Assembly: GCA_031393795.1 (NCBI GenBank)
Contig: JANMWE010000149.1
Coordinates: forward strand, 1 to 15,103
Length of the DNA: 15,103 nucleotides
Source of the DNA: CAMLHU01 sp031393795
GTDB taxonomy: Bacteria; Gemmatimonadota; Gemmatimonadetes; Gemmatimonadales; GWC2-71-9
Direction: 5' to 3'
Positions 1-6,961 of this stretch are shown here, one piece after another. A model generated the notes under the pieces. That model made no database searches, was not told the DNA's origin, and saw nothing but the letters and a program-made list of their open reading frames with translations. The position numbers and the translations under genes were made by a program. Position 1 is the first letter of the stretch. Each line of letters begins with the position of its first letter.

Positions 1-4
1 GGGG

Positions 5-32
5 TTCGCATCCTTCGATAGTAGTGTATTCT
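5..32 (+). promoter_or_regulatory. Possible sigma70-like promoter of the acylase gene
   Basis: TTCGCA at 5-10 and TATTCT at 27-32 each match four of six bases of the classical -35 and -10 boxes, with a 16-bp spacer. Transcription would begin near 39-40 and leave about 15 bases of leader before the ATG at 55. The window starts just upstream, so further elements may be cut off. This is a weak pattern match only. Confidence 0.25.
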
Positions 33-54
33 GCGTGCACACGGAACCAGACCC

Positions 55-2244
55 ATGAAGACAACAACACGGTTTCTCTTCGTCCTCGCGACCTTCGCTC
101 CCGGCGTGCCCGCCCACGCCCAGGCGCTGCAGCGCCAGCAACGGATCGCCTCCCACGTCACCATCACCCGCGACGACTGGGGGATCGCCCACGTCCACGG
201 CCGCACCGACGCCGAGGCGGTGTTCGGGATGATCTACGCGCAGGCGGAGGATGATTTCAACCGGATCGAGATGAACTATCTCACCGCCCTCGGCCGCACC
301 GCGGAGGCGGAGGGGGAAAGCGCACTGTACAGCGACCTCCGGGAACAGCTCTACGTCGATCCCGTCCAGCTCCGGGACGAGTACCGGAGAAGCCCCCTCT
401 GGATCCGGCGCCTGATGGATGCGTGGGCGGATGGCCTCAACTACTACCTCGCCACCCATCCCGAGGTCCACCCGAAGGTGCTCACGCACTTCGAGCCCTG
501 GATGGCGCTCTCCTTCAGCGAAGGGAGCATCGGGTGGGACGTCGAGAGGATCGACCTGCGGCAGCTCGAAGCCTTCTACGGCCACGCCCCCGAGGCGGCG
601 CGCGAGGTCGCTCCCCTCCCCCTCGCCGACGCTGGCGCGCCGCCCGAACCCTCGGGATCGAACGGCATCGCGATCGGCCCGTCCAACACGCGCGATCATC
701 ACGCGATGCTCCTAATCAATCCGCATACCTCGTTCTTCTTCCGCTCCGAGCTGCAGATGACGAGCGATGAAGGGCTGGAGGCCTACGGGGCGGCGACCTG
801 GGGACAGTTCTTCATTTACCAGGGGTTTAACCGCCGGATGGGATGGATGCACACCTCCAGCGGGGTCGATGCCATCGACGAGTATCGCGAACGGGTGACG
901 AAGCACCGCGCCGGCTGGCGCTATCGCTACGGCAGGCGCTCCTTCCCCGTCACGACGCGACGGATCGCCCTCAAGGTCCACACCGCGACCGGGATGGAGA
1001 CGCGGCGCTTCACCGCCCTCTACACCCGCCACGGCCCGATCATCCGCAAGGCCGACTCCACCTGGGTCTCGGTGCGGATGATGTTCGAGCCAAGGCGCGC
1101 GCTGATGGAATCGTACGCCCGGACCAAAGCGCGGGACCTGACCGAGTTCCAGAAGGTGATGGGCCTCCATGCCAATTCATCGAACAATACGCTCTACGCC
1201 GACGCCGACGGGCACATCGGTTTCTGGCACCCTGGATTCATCCCTCGGCGCGATCCCAGGTTCGATTGGACCAAGCCGGTGGATGGGACCGACCCGCGCA
1301 CCGACTGGCACGGGGTGATGACCGTGGCACAGGCCCCCCACCTCATCGACCCGGCGAGCGGGTGGGTCTACAACTCCAACAACTGGCCCTGGAGCGCGGC
1401 GGGACCGTCCAGTCAGCGGCGGAGCGATTTCCCCGCGTATGTCGAGACCGGCACGACCGAGTCGCCGCGCGGGCGGAACATGCTCCGGCTGCTCCCCGGT
1501 CGTCGCCATTTCACGCTCGACACCCTCCTCGCCGTGGCCTACGACAGCTACCTCCCGGCCTTCGACACCCTGCTGCCGCCGCTTCTCCGGGCCTGGGATG
1601 CGCTTGCGTCCACCGATCCCTTGAAGGAGCGGCTGCGCGCACCGATCGAGGTGCTGCGCGGCTGGGATTACCGCTGGAGCGCCTCTTCGATCGCCACCAC
1701 GGTCGCGATTTACTGGGCCACGGCGGCCGGACGCCGCTCCTTCGACGCCGCCGCGCAGGCGGGGCTCTCCACCGATGACCACCTCGCCGCGCACGGTGAC
1801 CCCGCCCTGCTCCTCGATGCCCTCGGCACCGCCTGTGACAAGCTGACCCTCGACTTCGGGAGCTGGCGGACCCCGTGGGGCGAGGTGAATCGGTTCCAGC
1901 GCCTCACCGACGAGATCACGCCCGCCTTCACCGATACCGGCGCCAGCATCCCGGTCCCCTTCCCCTCGGCGCGGTGGGGTTCCCTCGCCTCCTTCGGAGC
2001 CCACGCCTATCCGGGGACGAAGCGGTGGTACGGGACCAGCGGCAACAGCTTCGTGGCGGTGGTGGAGTTCGGGGACAGCATTCGCGCCAGGGCCGTGACG
2101 GCGGGGGGAGAGAGCGGAGACCCCCACTCCCCCCATTTCAATGACCAGGCTGCTCGGTATGCGTCTGGGGCGCTCCGCACCGTGTACTTCTATCCCTCGC
2201 AGCTCGCGGGACACACCGAGCGTACCTATCACCCGGGACAGTGA
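55..2244 (+). CDS. Penicillin acylase family protein (secreted Ntn-hydrolase)
   Basis: The predicted enzyme hydrolyses an amide bond. The family includes penicillin, cephalosporin and acyl-homoserine-lactone acylases, and the substrate here cannot be read from sequence. The 729-aa precursor is of normal family length. It begins with a Sec-type signal peptide (about residues 1-23, likely cleaved after AHA). Family precursors cut themselves in front of a catalytic serine; here that fits Ser202 in PSGSNG, giving a short alpha chain, a linker, and a beta chain from 202 on. Other expected active-site elements are visible: His266 in MGWMHT, Asn377/Asn378 before LYADADGHIG, and the late YNSNNWP motif around residue 440. 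The residue after GSN is Gly, where many relatives have an aromatic. The ATG at 55 is chosen because the signal peptide begins there. No luxI/luxR-like gene is nearby, so a quorum-quenching role would be speculation. The next gene is 106 bp away and probably separate. Confidence 0.93.
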   Translation: MKTTTRFLFVLATFAPGVPAHAQALQRQQRIASHVTITRDDWGIAHVHGRTDAEAVFGMIYAQAEDDFNRIEMNYLTALGRTAEAEGESALYSDLREQLYVDPVQLRDEYRRSPLWIRRLMDAWADGLNYYLATHPEVHPKVLTHFEPWMALSFSEGSIGWDVERIDLRQLEAFYGHAPEAAREVAPLPLADAGAPPEPSGSNGIAIGPSNTRDHHAMLLINPHTSFFFRSELQMTSDEGLEAYGAATWGQFFIYQGFNRRMGWMHTSSGVDAIDEYRERVTKHRAGWRYRYGRRSFPVTTRRIALKVHTATGMETRRFTALYTRHGPIIRKADSTWVSVRMMFEPRRALMESYARTKARDLTEFQKVMGLHANSSNNTLYADADGHIGFWHPGFIPRRDPRFDWTKPVDGTDPRTDWHGVMTVAQAPHLIDPASGWVYNSNNWPWSAAGPSSQRRSDFPAYVETGTTESPRGRNMLRLLPGRRHFTLDTLLAVAYDSYLPAFDTLLPPLLRAWDALASTDPLKERLRAPIEVLRGWDYRWSASSIATTVAIYWATAAGRRSFDAAAQAGLSTDDHLAAHGDPALLLDALGTACDKLTLDFGSWRTPWGEVNRFQRLTDEITPAFTDTGASIPVPFPSARWGSLASFGAHAYPGTKRWYGTSGNSFVAVVEFGDSIRARAVTAGGESGDPHSPHFNDQAARYASGALRTVYFYPSQLAGHTERTYHPGQ

Positions 2245-2338
2245 CCGCTGACTGGCGGCTTTCGTCCCCTCTTCCGCGATGGCGTCCCAGCGCGTAACGT
2301 GGTCGCGTTCCGGTACGCTTGTTCGAGGATCCCAGATC

Positions 2339-2345
2339 AAGGAGG
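2339..2345 (+). promoter_or_regulatory. Strong Shine-Dalgarno of the DUF5684-like gene
   Basis: AAGGAGG lies five bases before the ATG at 2351. It is the best ribosome-binding site in the window and fixes the start there. An in-frame ATG at 2279 would add 24 residues lacking hydrophobic character and has no such site. Confidence 0.8.
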
Positions 2346-2350
2346 AGGGC

Positions 2351-2692
2351 ATGAATGATTCGATGGGAGGGACCAGCTGGATCCTGATACTCGGCGTGGC
2401 GTTGGTCGTCATCGCCGGGGTCTGGAAGACGTTCGTCAAGGCAGGGAAGCCCGGCTGGGCCTCGCTCGTCCCGATCTACAATGTCTGGGTCATGCTGCAG
2501 ATCGCCGGCAAACCGGGGTGGTGGCTCATCCTGCTCTTCATCCCGCTCGTCAACCTGGTCGCGGCCGTGCTGATCTCGATCGGGATCGCCAATCGTTTCG
2601 GCAAGGGGACCGGCTTCGGACTCGGCCTCGCCTTCCTTGGCTTCATCTTCTACCCGATCCTCGGATTCGGGGACGCGGAGTACCTCGGCTGA
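2351..2692 (+). CDS. Small DUF5684-type integral membrane protein
   Basis: This 113-aa protein is almost entirely hydrophobic, with four likely membrane segments at about residues 9-26, 36-50, 57-80 and 88-105. A short motif, AGKPGW, occurs twice (residues 31-36 and 52-57), each time ahead of a hydrophobic run that reaches a proline and an asparagine (PIYN and PLVN). It ends in a conserved-looking FYPILGFG block (about 100-107). This combination matches the DUF5684 family of small bacterial membrane proteins, which are sometimes annotated as signal-peptidase-like. No catalytic residues are visible and no function should be assigned. It appears monocistronic: 106 bp separate it from the acylase gene and about 300 bp from the kinase gene. 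Confidence 0.85.
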   Translation: MNDSMGGTSWILILGVALVVIAGVWKTFVKAGKPGWASLVPIYNVWVMLQIAGKPGWWLILLFIPLVNLVAAVLISIGIANRFGKGTGFGLGLAFLGFIFYPILGFGDAEYLG

Positions 2693-2988
2693 GGGTCCGG
2701 GGGTCGCAACTGAGGTAGACCACGGCCGTCCCGGGCGCGTCATCCTTTCGAGCGATGGCCCGGAACTGCCCGCACGCTCGATATTTCCAGCACCGGAGTA
2801 CACTCTCCGCGGATGACGGAACGGGAGATCCCAGAAGGGGACCCCTGATGGCCAGCAGGAGCAGGACACGACCGAGTCCCCCACTCCGGGGGCCACCGAT
2901 CGATCTCGTGAGGATCCACACTCCCGACGTAGTCGCGCGCGGTGCCCATCACGACGGGGCATCGCGCGTTCGCTTGGGGCCTGCCTAG
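2693..2988 (+). other. 296-bp stretch with no convincing gene; probable leader of the kinase gene
   Basis: An open frame from the ATG at 2755 (or 2848) runs to a TAG at 2986-2988, in the same frame as the kinase, whose GTG follows immediately. Its product is Arg/Pro-rich without recognisable structure. About three quarters of third positions are G or C by my count from 2848, lower than in the neighbouring genes, so I do not call it a gene. An 11-codon frame (MTEREIPEGDP, 2813-2848) starts eight bases after a TACACT hexamer and overlaps the ATG at 2848. The stretch is best read as untranslated leader or promoter DNA. Confidence 0.5.
2799..2804 (+). promoter_or_regulatory. Possible -10 element (TACACT) upstream of the kinase gene
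   Basis: The hexamer fits the TAnnnT pattern and is followed after eight bases by an ATG (2813), as expected for a leaderless transcript. The frame from that ATG is only 11 codons, so if transcription starts here the kinase message would carry a leader of about 177 bases. No good -35 box is visible. Confidence 0.3.
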
Positions 2989-5900
2989 GTGTCTCCCCGC
3001 ACGAAGATCGCCAATCTGGCCGTCGGCCTCCTCAGGGACGCCCGGGACGACCAGACCGCCATCCTCGACGCCATCCCTGACCACATCGCGCTCCTCGGTC
3101 GCACCGGCGTGATCGTCACCGTCAATGCGGCCTGGCGCCGCTTCGGCCTCGACAACGGCCTCCGGGCCGCGGACTCGGGCGTCGGCGCGAACTACCTCAC
3201 CCTCTGCGATCGGGCCACCGGCGAAGAGGCGGAAGAGGCCGCAGCTGCGGCGGCCGGGATCCGCCGCGTGCTCGACGGCTCGCGCGCTTCGTACAGCCTC
3301 GACTACCCCTGTCATTCCGCCCAAGCCCGACGCTGGTTCCGCTTGACCGCCACGCCGATGGCCGATCCCGGCCACCGCGGCGCGGTCCTGATGCACCAGG
3401 AGGTGAGCGAGGCCAAGTTCGCGGCCTTCGCCGCCGAACAGGCCGCCGGCTCGCAGGCCGACCTGATGGCCGAGCTCGCCGTCGAGCGGGCGCGCCTGGT
3501 TGCCGCCCAGGCAGTGGCGAAGGTCGGCAGCTGGGAGACCAACCTCCGTTCCCTGGAGGTGCTCTGGTCGGCGGAGACGTTCCATATCTTCGGGCTCGAC
3601 GAGAGCTCGTTCCATCCGACCCACGCGACCTTCCTGGAGCACTGTCACCCTGACGATCGTGCCAGGGTCGATACGGCCTTCCAGGCCTCGGTGAACACCC
3701 GCGCACTCTGTACGATCGAGCACCGGATCGTGCTGGGCGACGGGAGCATCAAGCAAGTCGAGGAACGGTGGCACACGGAGCTCGACGGGCTCGGGGCCCC
3801 GATACGCGCGGTCGGTACCTGTCAGGACATCACCGAGCAGCGCGCGGCGATCGACGCCCTGCTGCGCTCCGAGGAGCGCTTCCGCCAGACCTTCGATTCG
3901 GCACCGGTGGGGATCCTGATCATCTCGGTCGACGGCCGGATCACCGACGCCAACACCGCCTTCTGCCGTCTCCTGGGATACGCACCCGTCCAGCTGCGGG
4001 GTCGGCCCTTCCTCAGCCTGACCCATCCCGATGATCGCCCGGACTACCTCGCCGATGTCGAGGGGTTGATCGATGGGCGCCAGCGGGAGGCGGTCTTTGA
4101 AAAGCGTTTCGTGGCCGCTGACGGCCGGATCGGGTGGGCGCGCGTCACCGTCGCGGCGCCCCGCGACCCTTCCGGCCGTGCCCTCTATCTGATCGCCATG
4201 GTCGCCGACATCACCCGTGAGCGCGAGGCCCAGGAGGCGGTCCGGCTGAGCGAGGAGCGGTTCCGGCAGACCTTCGACTCCGCGCCGATGGGGATCGTCA
4301 TCACCGCCAGCGACGGACGCTTCACCGAGGCCAACATCGCCTTTCGCCAGATGGTCGGCTATACCTCCGACGAACTCCGGGATCACCGCTTCGTCGAACT
4401 GACCCATCCCGACGACCGCGCCGCCAGCCTCGCCGCGGTGACGATGCTGGTCAGCGGACGACGGGAGACGGTCGGCCTCGAAAAGCGCTACCTCACCGCC
4501 GACGGCAGGACGGTCTGGGCGCGGGTCAGCATTGCCGCCTCTCGGGACGAGGCGGGCGAGGTCCTCTATTTCATCACCGCGGTCGAGGACATCACCCGCG
4601 AATACGAGGCCCGTGAGGCGCTCGCGCTGAGCGAGGAGCGGTTCCGCCTCCTCTCCAAGGCGGCCAATGACGGCATCTACGACTGGGATCTCGACGCCAA
4701 CACCGTCTGGCGGAACGAGGGGTTCGAGGAACTGTACGGCCACACGATCGCCGCCCTCGGCTCCACCGTGGGGGGGTGGGCCGACCTGATCCACCCGGAC
4801 GATCGGGAACGGGTCATCGCCGGGATGCGGCGCGCATTCGAGTCCGGCGCGGAGCAGTGGTCGGGGGAATACCGCTTCCGGCGGAAGGACGGACGGTACG
4901 CCCACGTCCTCGACCAGGGCCACATCGTGCGGAACGCCGAGGGGCGGGCCATTCGGATGATCGGCGCCAACACCGACCTGACCAGCCGGAAAGAGGCGGA
5001 ACTCCGACTCGCCCAGCAGGCGGCCCTCCTCGACGCCGCCCACGACGCGATCCTCGTGAAGGACATGGACGACCGCATCACCTACTGGAACAAGGGCGCC
5101 GAGCGGAACTATGGGTGGCTGGCCTCCGAAGTGATCGGCCGCCGTGCGTCCGAATTGTTCCACGTCGATCCGGTCGCGTACCAGGAGGCCCGTGCCCTCC
5201 TCCTGGACCGCGGGCAATGGGAAGGGGAGTTGGTCCAACGGGGGAAGGATGAAAGGGTCCGCGATGTGGCCGTGCGCTGGAGCCTCGTGCGGGACGACCG
5301 CGGATACCCCACGGCCATCCTGGCGATCACCTCCGACGTGACGGAACGCAAACGGCTCGAGATGCAGTTCCTTCGGGCCCAGCGGCTCGAGAGCCTCGGC
5401 ACCCTGGCCGGGGGCATCGCCCACGACCTCAACAATGTCCTCGCCCCCATCCTCGTCTCCATCGAGCTCCTGCGGACGGACGACCGGGACCCGGAACGGC
5501 TGGAGTCCCTCGCCACCATCGAAGCGAGCGCCAAGCGGGGGGCCGCAATGGTCCAGCAGGTGCTGACCTTCGCCCGCGGCGTGGAGGGGAAAAGGATCCC
5601 GATCGAGGTTGCGCGCATCGCGCGGGACGTCGAGAAGATCGCCCGCGACACCTTCCCCAAGGGGATCACCATCCGTCTCACTTCGGCGCCCGACCTCTGG
5701 ACCATCCAGGCGGACGCCACCCAGATGCACCAAGTCCTCACCAACCTCTGCGTCAACGCCCGCGACGCGATGCCGCACGGAGGGACGCTCACGATCAGCC
5801 TCAGCAATGCCACGATCGACGAGGTCTTTGCCCGGATGAACCCCCACGCCCGGCGGGGGCCGTACGTGGCGGTCGCGGTCGGCGACACCGGGGTCGGCAT

Positions 5901-6552
5901 CCCTCCCCTGATCCAGCAACGGCTCTTCGAGCCCTTCTTCACCACCAAGGAGGTCGGCAAGGGGACCGGGCTCGGCCTCTCGACCGTGTACTCCATCGTC
6001 CACTCGCACCGGGGATTCATCAATCTCTACAGCGAGGTCGGCAAGGGGGCCAAATTCACGATCTACCTTCCGGCCCTCGTCGGGGCGGTGACCATCCCGG
6101 ACGACGAGGTCCTCGCGGTCCGCCTGCCGAGGGGCGACGGGGAGCTGATCCTCGTGGTCGACGACGAGGAGTCGATCCGGAGCATCGTCCAGCGTACCCT
6201 GGAGCGGTTCGGGTACCGGGTGATGCTGGCGGGTAATGGGGCCGAGGGAGTGGCTCAATTCGAGGAACATCGAAAGGAGATCAGCGTGGTGCTCACCGAC
6301 ATGGCGATGCCGGTGATGGATGGCCCCGCGATGATCGCGGCACTCTTCGTGGTCGATCCGAGGGTCAGGATCATCGCCTCCAGCGGCCTGACCTCCGGGG
6401 GGAGCGTCGCCGATGCCCTCGCCGCGGGGGTCACGGAGTTCGTCAGCAAGCCGTACACCGCGGAGACCCTGCTCACGAGCCTGTACAAGGTGCTCCACGG
6501 CAGGATCTCGGGAACCCGCCTCCCTATCCCTCCGGGCACCCTGCTAGATTGA
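2989..6552 (+). CDS. Soluble hybrid histidine kinase with six PAS domains and a C-terminal receiver
   Basis: This 1187-aa signalling protein has no signal peptide or membrane segment, so it should sense a cytoplasmic cue. PAS1 (about 20-143) carries the YPCHS motif at 106-110 and is followed by an Ala-rich coiled coil (about 143-178). PAS2 is at about 179-285, and PAS3 (294-420) and PAS4 (421-547) are similar 127-residue units. PAS5 begins at 548 and PAS6 at about 673-785. The dimerisation domain has phospho-accepting His812 in GGIAHDLNN. The ATPase domain shows the N box (Asn919/Asn923), DTGVG at 966-970 and GKGTGLGLS at 990-998. The receiver has the acidic pair Asp1058/Asp1059, phospho-acceptor Asp1104, Ser1131 and Lys1154. 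All key residues are intact. GTG 2989 is the only usual start codon between the upstream in-frame TAG and PAS1, but it lacks a clear ribosome-binding site. No HPt domain or partner regulator is adjacent, so the output is unknown. Confidence 0.93.
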   Translation: MSPRTKIANLAVGLLRDARDDQTAILDAIPDHIALLGRTGVIVTVNAAWRRFGLDNGLRAADSGVGANYLTLCDRATGEEAEEAAAAAAGIRRVLDGSRASYSLDYPCHSAQARRWFRLTATPMADPGHRGAVLMHQEVSEAKFAAFAAEQAAGSQADLMAELAVERARLVAAQAVAKVGSWETNLRSLEVLWSAETFHIFGLDESSFHPTHATFLEHCHPDDRARVDTAFQASVNTRALCTIEHRIVLGDGSIKQVEERWHTELDGLGAPIRAVGTCQDITEQRAAIDALLRSEERFRQTFDSAPVGILIISVDGRITDANTAFCRLLGYAPVQLRGRPFLSLTHPDDRPDYLADVEGLIDGRQREAVFEKRFVAADGRIGWARVTVAAPRDPSGRALYLIAMVADITREREAQEAVRLSEERFRQTFDSAPMGIVITASDGRFTEANIAFRQMVGYTSDELRDHRFVELTHPDDRAASLAAVTMLVSGRRETVGLEKRYLTADGRTVWARVSIAASRDEAGEVLYFITAVEDITREYEAREALALSEERFRLLSKAANDGIYDWDLDANTVWRNEGFEELYGHTIAALGSTVGGWADLIHPDDRERVIAGMRRAFESGAEQWSGEYRFRRKDGRYAHVLDQGHIVRNAEGRAIRMIGANTDLTSRKEAELRLAQQAALLDAAHDAILVKDMDDRITYWNKGAERNYGWLASEVIGRRASELFHVDPVAYQEARALLLDRGQWEGELVQRGKDERVRDVAVRWSLVRDDRGYPTAILAITSDVTERKRLEMQFLRAQRLESLGTLAGGIAHDLNNVLAPILVSIELLRTDDRDPERLESLATIEASAKRGAAMVQQVLTFARGVEGKRIPIEVARIARDVEKIARDTFPKGITIRLTSAPDLWTIQADATQMHQVLTNLCVNARDAMPHGGTLTISLSNATIDEVFARMNPHARRGPYVAVAVGDTGVGIPPLIQQRLFEPFFTTKEVGKGTGLGLSTVYSIVHSHRGFINLYSEVGKGAKFTIYLPALVGAVTIPDDEVLAVRLPRGDGELILVVDDEESIRSIVQRTLERFGYRVMLAGNGAEGVAQFEEHRKEISVVLTDMAMPVMDGPAMIAALFVVDPRVRIIASSGLTSGGSVADALAAGVTEFVSKPYTAETLLTSLYKVLHGRISGTRLPIPPGTLLD
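3868..4248 (+). repeat. PAS-PAC tandem unit 1 (381 bp) within the hybrid kinase
   Basis: This unit runs from SEERFRQTFDSAPVG to the helix before the next SEERF. The following unit starts exactly 381 bp (127 codons) later with SEERFRQTFDSAPMG. The two units share landmarks at matching spacing, including THPDDR, EKR, ADGR, WARV and DITRE. They differ at many other positions, so this is an old intragenic duplication. Confidence 0.8.
4249..4629 (+). repeat. PAS-PAC tandem unit 2 (381 bp) within the hybrid kinase
   Basis: This is the second 127-codon unit. The next domain starts at 4630, again with SEERF, but diverges at once (RLLSKAAND), so the close duplication covers two units only. Confidence 0.8.
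6545..6550 (+). promoter_or_regulatory. Possible -10 element (TAGATT) for a leaderless transcript of the CPLC gene
   Basis: TAGATT overlaps the last codons and stop of the kinase gene. The ATG of the next gene follows after five bases, where transcription would be expected to begin. The same GCTAGATTG string stands in front of the gene at 10270. There is no useful ribosome-binding site, which fits a leaderless start. No convincing -35 box is seen, and read-through from the kinase gene is also possible. Confidence 0.4.
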
Positions 6553-6555
6553 GGG

Positions 6556-6903
6556 ATGCGGTCGTTCGCCCACCCGGTCATTCGGCGTTCCATCCTGGCG
6601 CTGGCCATCACCCAACTGGTGATGTCCAGCCTCGCGCCATTGCACGACCTCGGCGCGAACATCGACCGCGGTGCGGCGAGGATCGAACGGGCGCACACCC
6701 CCACCGGCGCACCGGTCCACAACCCTGACACCTGTCCGCTCTGCCAGCTCCTCACCGCCCAGCTCATCCGTCCGGAAGAGACCCGCATCACCCCCTCGAC
6801 GGGGAGCGTCCAGCGCCCCGCCAGCGTCGCGACCGCCATGCCGGTCGCCCGCGCACCACCCGCCGCACACCAGCCCCGCGCCCCCCCACTCCCCCTCGCC
6901 TGA
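6556..6903 (+). CDS. Small exported protein with a CPLC motif (DUF2946-like), possible metal handling
   Basis: The 115-aa product starts with a charged N-terminus and a hydrophobic stretch (about residues 12-28) that could be a signal peptide or membrane anchor. The middle part holds His and Cys residues close together (HNPDTCPLCQLL, residues 55-66), a possible metal site. The C-terminal 40 residues are rich in Ala, Pro, Arg and Val and look disordered. Small secreted proteins with a His plus CxxC core, such as DUF2946, often lie beside copper, zinc or TonB-linked genes. The similarity is in pattern only and I do not assign a family firmly. It starts three bases after the kinase stop and ends 58 bp before the barrel gene of a metal-uptake cluster, so a role in metal binding or delivery is a reasonable inference. 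The low-complexity tail makes the exact end of the folded part uncertain. Confidence 0.65.
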   Translation: MRSFAHPVIRRSILALAITQLVMSSLAPLHDLGANIDRGAARIERAHTPTGAPVHNPDTCPLCQLLTAQLIRPEETRITPSTGSVQRPASVATAMPVARAPPAAHQPRAPPLPLA

Positions 6904-6907
6904 ACGG

Positions 6908-6932
6908 CCCCGCGCGCACTCCGCGCCTGGGG
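6908..6932 (+). other. Imperfect stem-loop between the CPLC gene and the barrel gene
   Basis: Bases 6908-6917 can pair with 6923-6932 around a five-base loop, with one C-C mismatch and one G-U pair. No T tract follows, so it is not a typical terminator. It could be a processing or mRNA-stability element within a polycistronic message, or chance in GC-rich DNA. Confidence 0.3.
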
Positions 6933-6961
6933 AACACGCTTCGGTCGAGGTCTTTCGTCAC

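Noticed and set aside
2245..2270. A small CCGC/GCGG stem-loop after the acylase stop as a terminator.
   Set aside because: The stem is only four base pairs and the following pyrimidines are not a T tract, so it is not distinguishable from chance.
1177..2439. A 420-codon minus-strand frame opposite the acylase gene.
   Set aside because: It has the same cause: a repetitive Gly/Arg/Pro/Val-rich product without motifs, opposite a gene with a full set of family residues.
2740..6498. A very long open frame (1252 codons) on the minus strand opposite the hybrid kinase.
   Set aside because: It mirrors the kinase gene in GC-rich DNA, where stop codons are rare on the opposite strand. Its product is low-complexity (rich in Gly, Arg, Asp, Val, Pro) with no recognisable domain, while the + strand encodes clear PAS and kinase motifs.
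6480..6560. A Zur or Fur operator ahead of the metal-uptake cluster.
   Set aside because: I looked for an AT-rich inverted repeat before 6556 and before 6962 and found none that could be supported.
6671..6961. An upstream in-frame extension of the barrel protein.
   Set aside because: It overlaps the CPLC gene in another frame, is Arg/Ser/Pro-rich and would bury the clear signal peptide starting at 6962.
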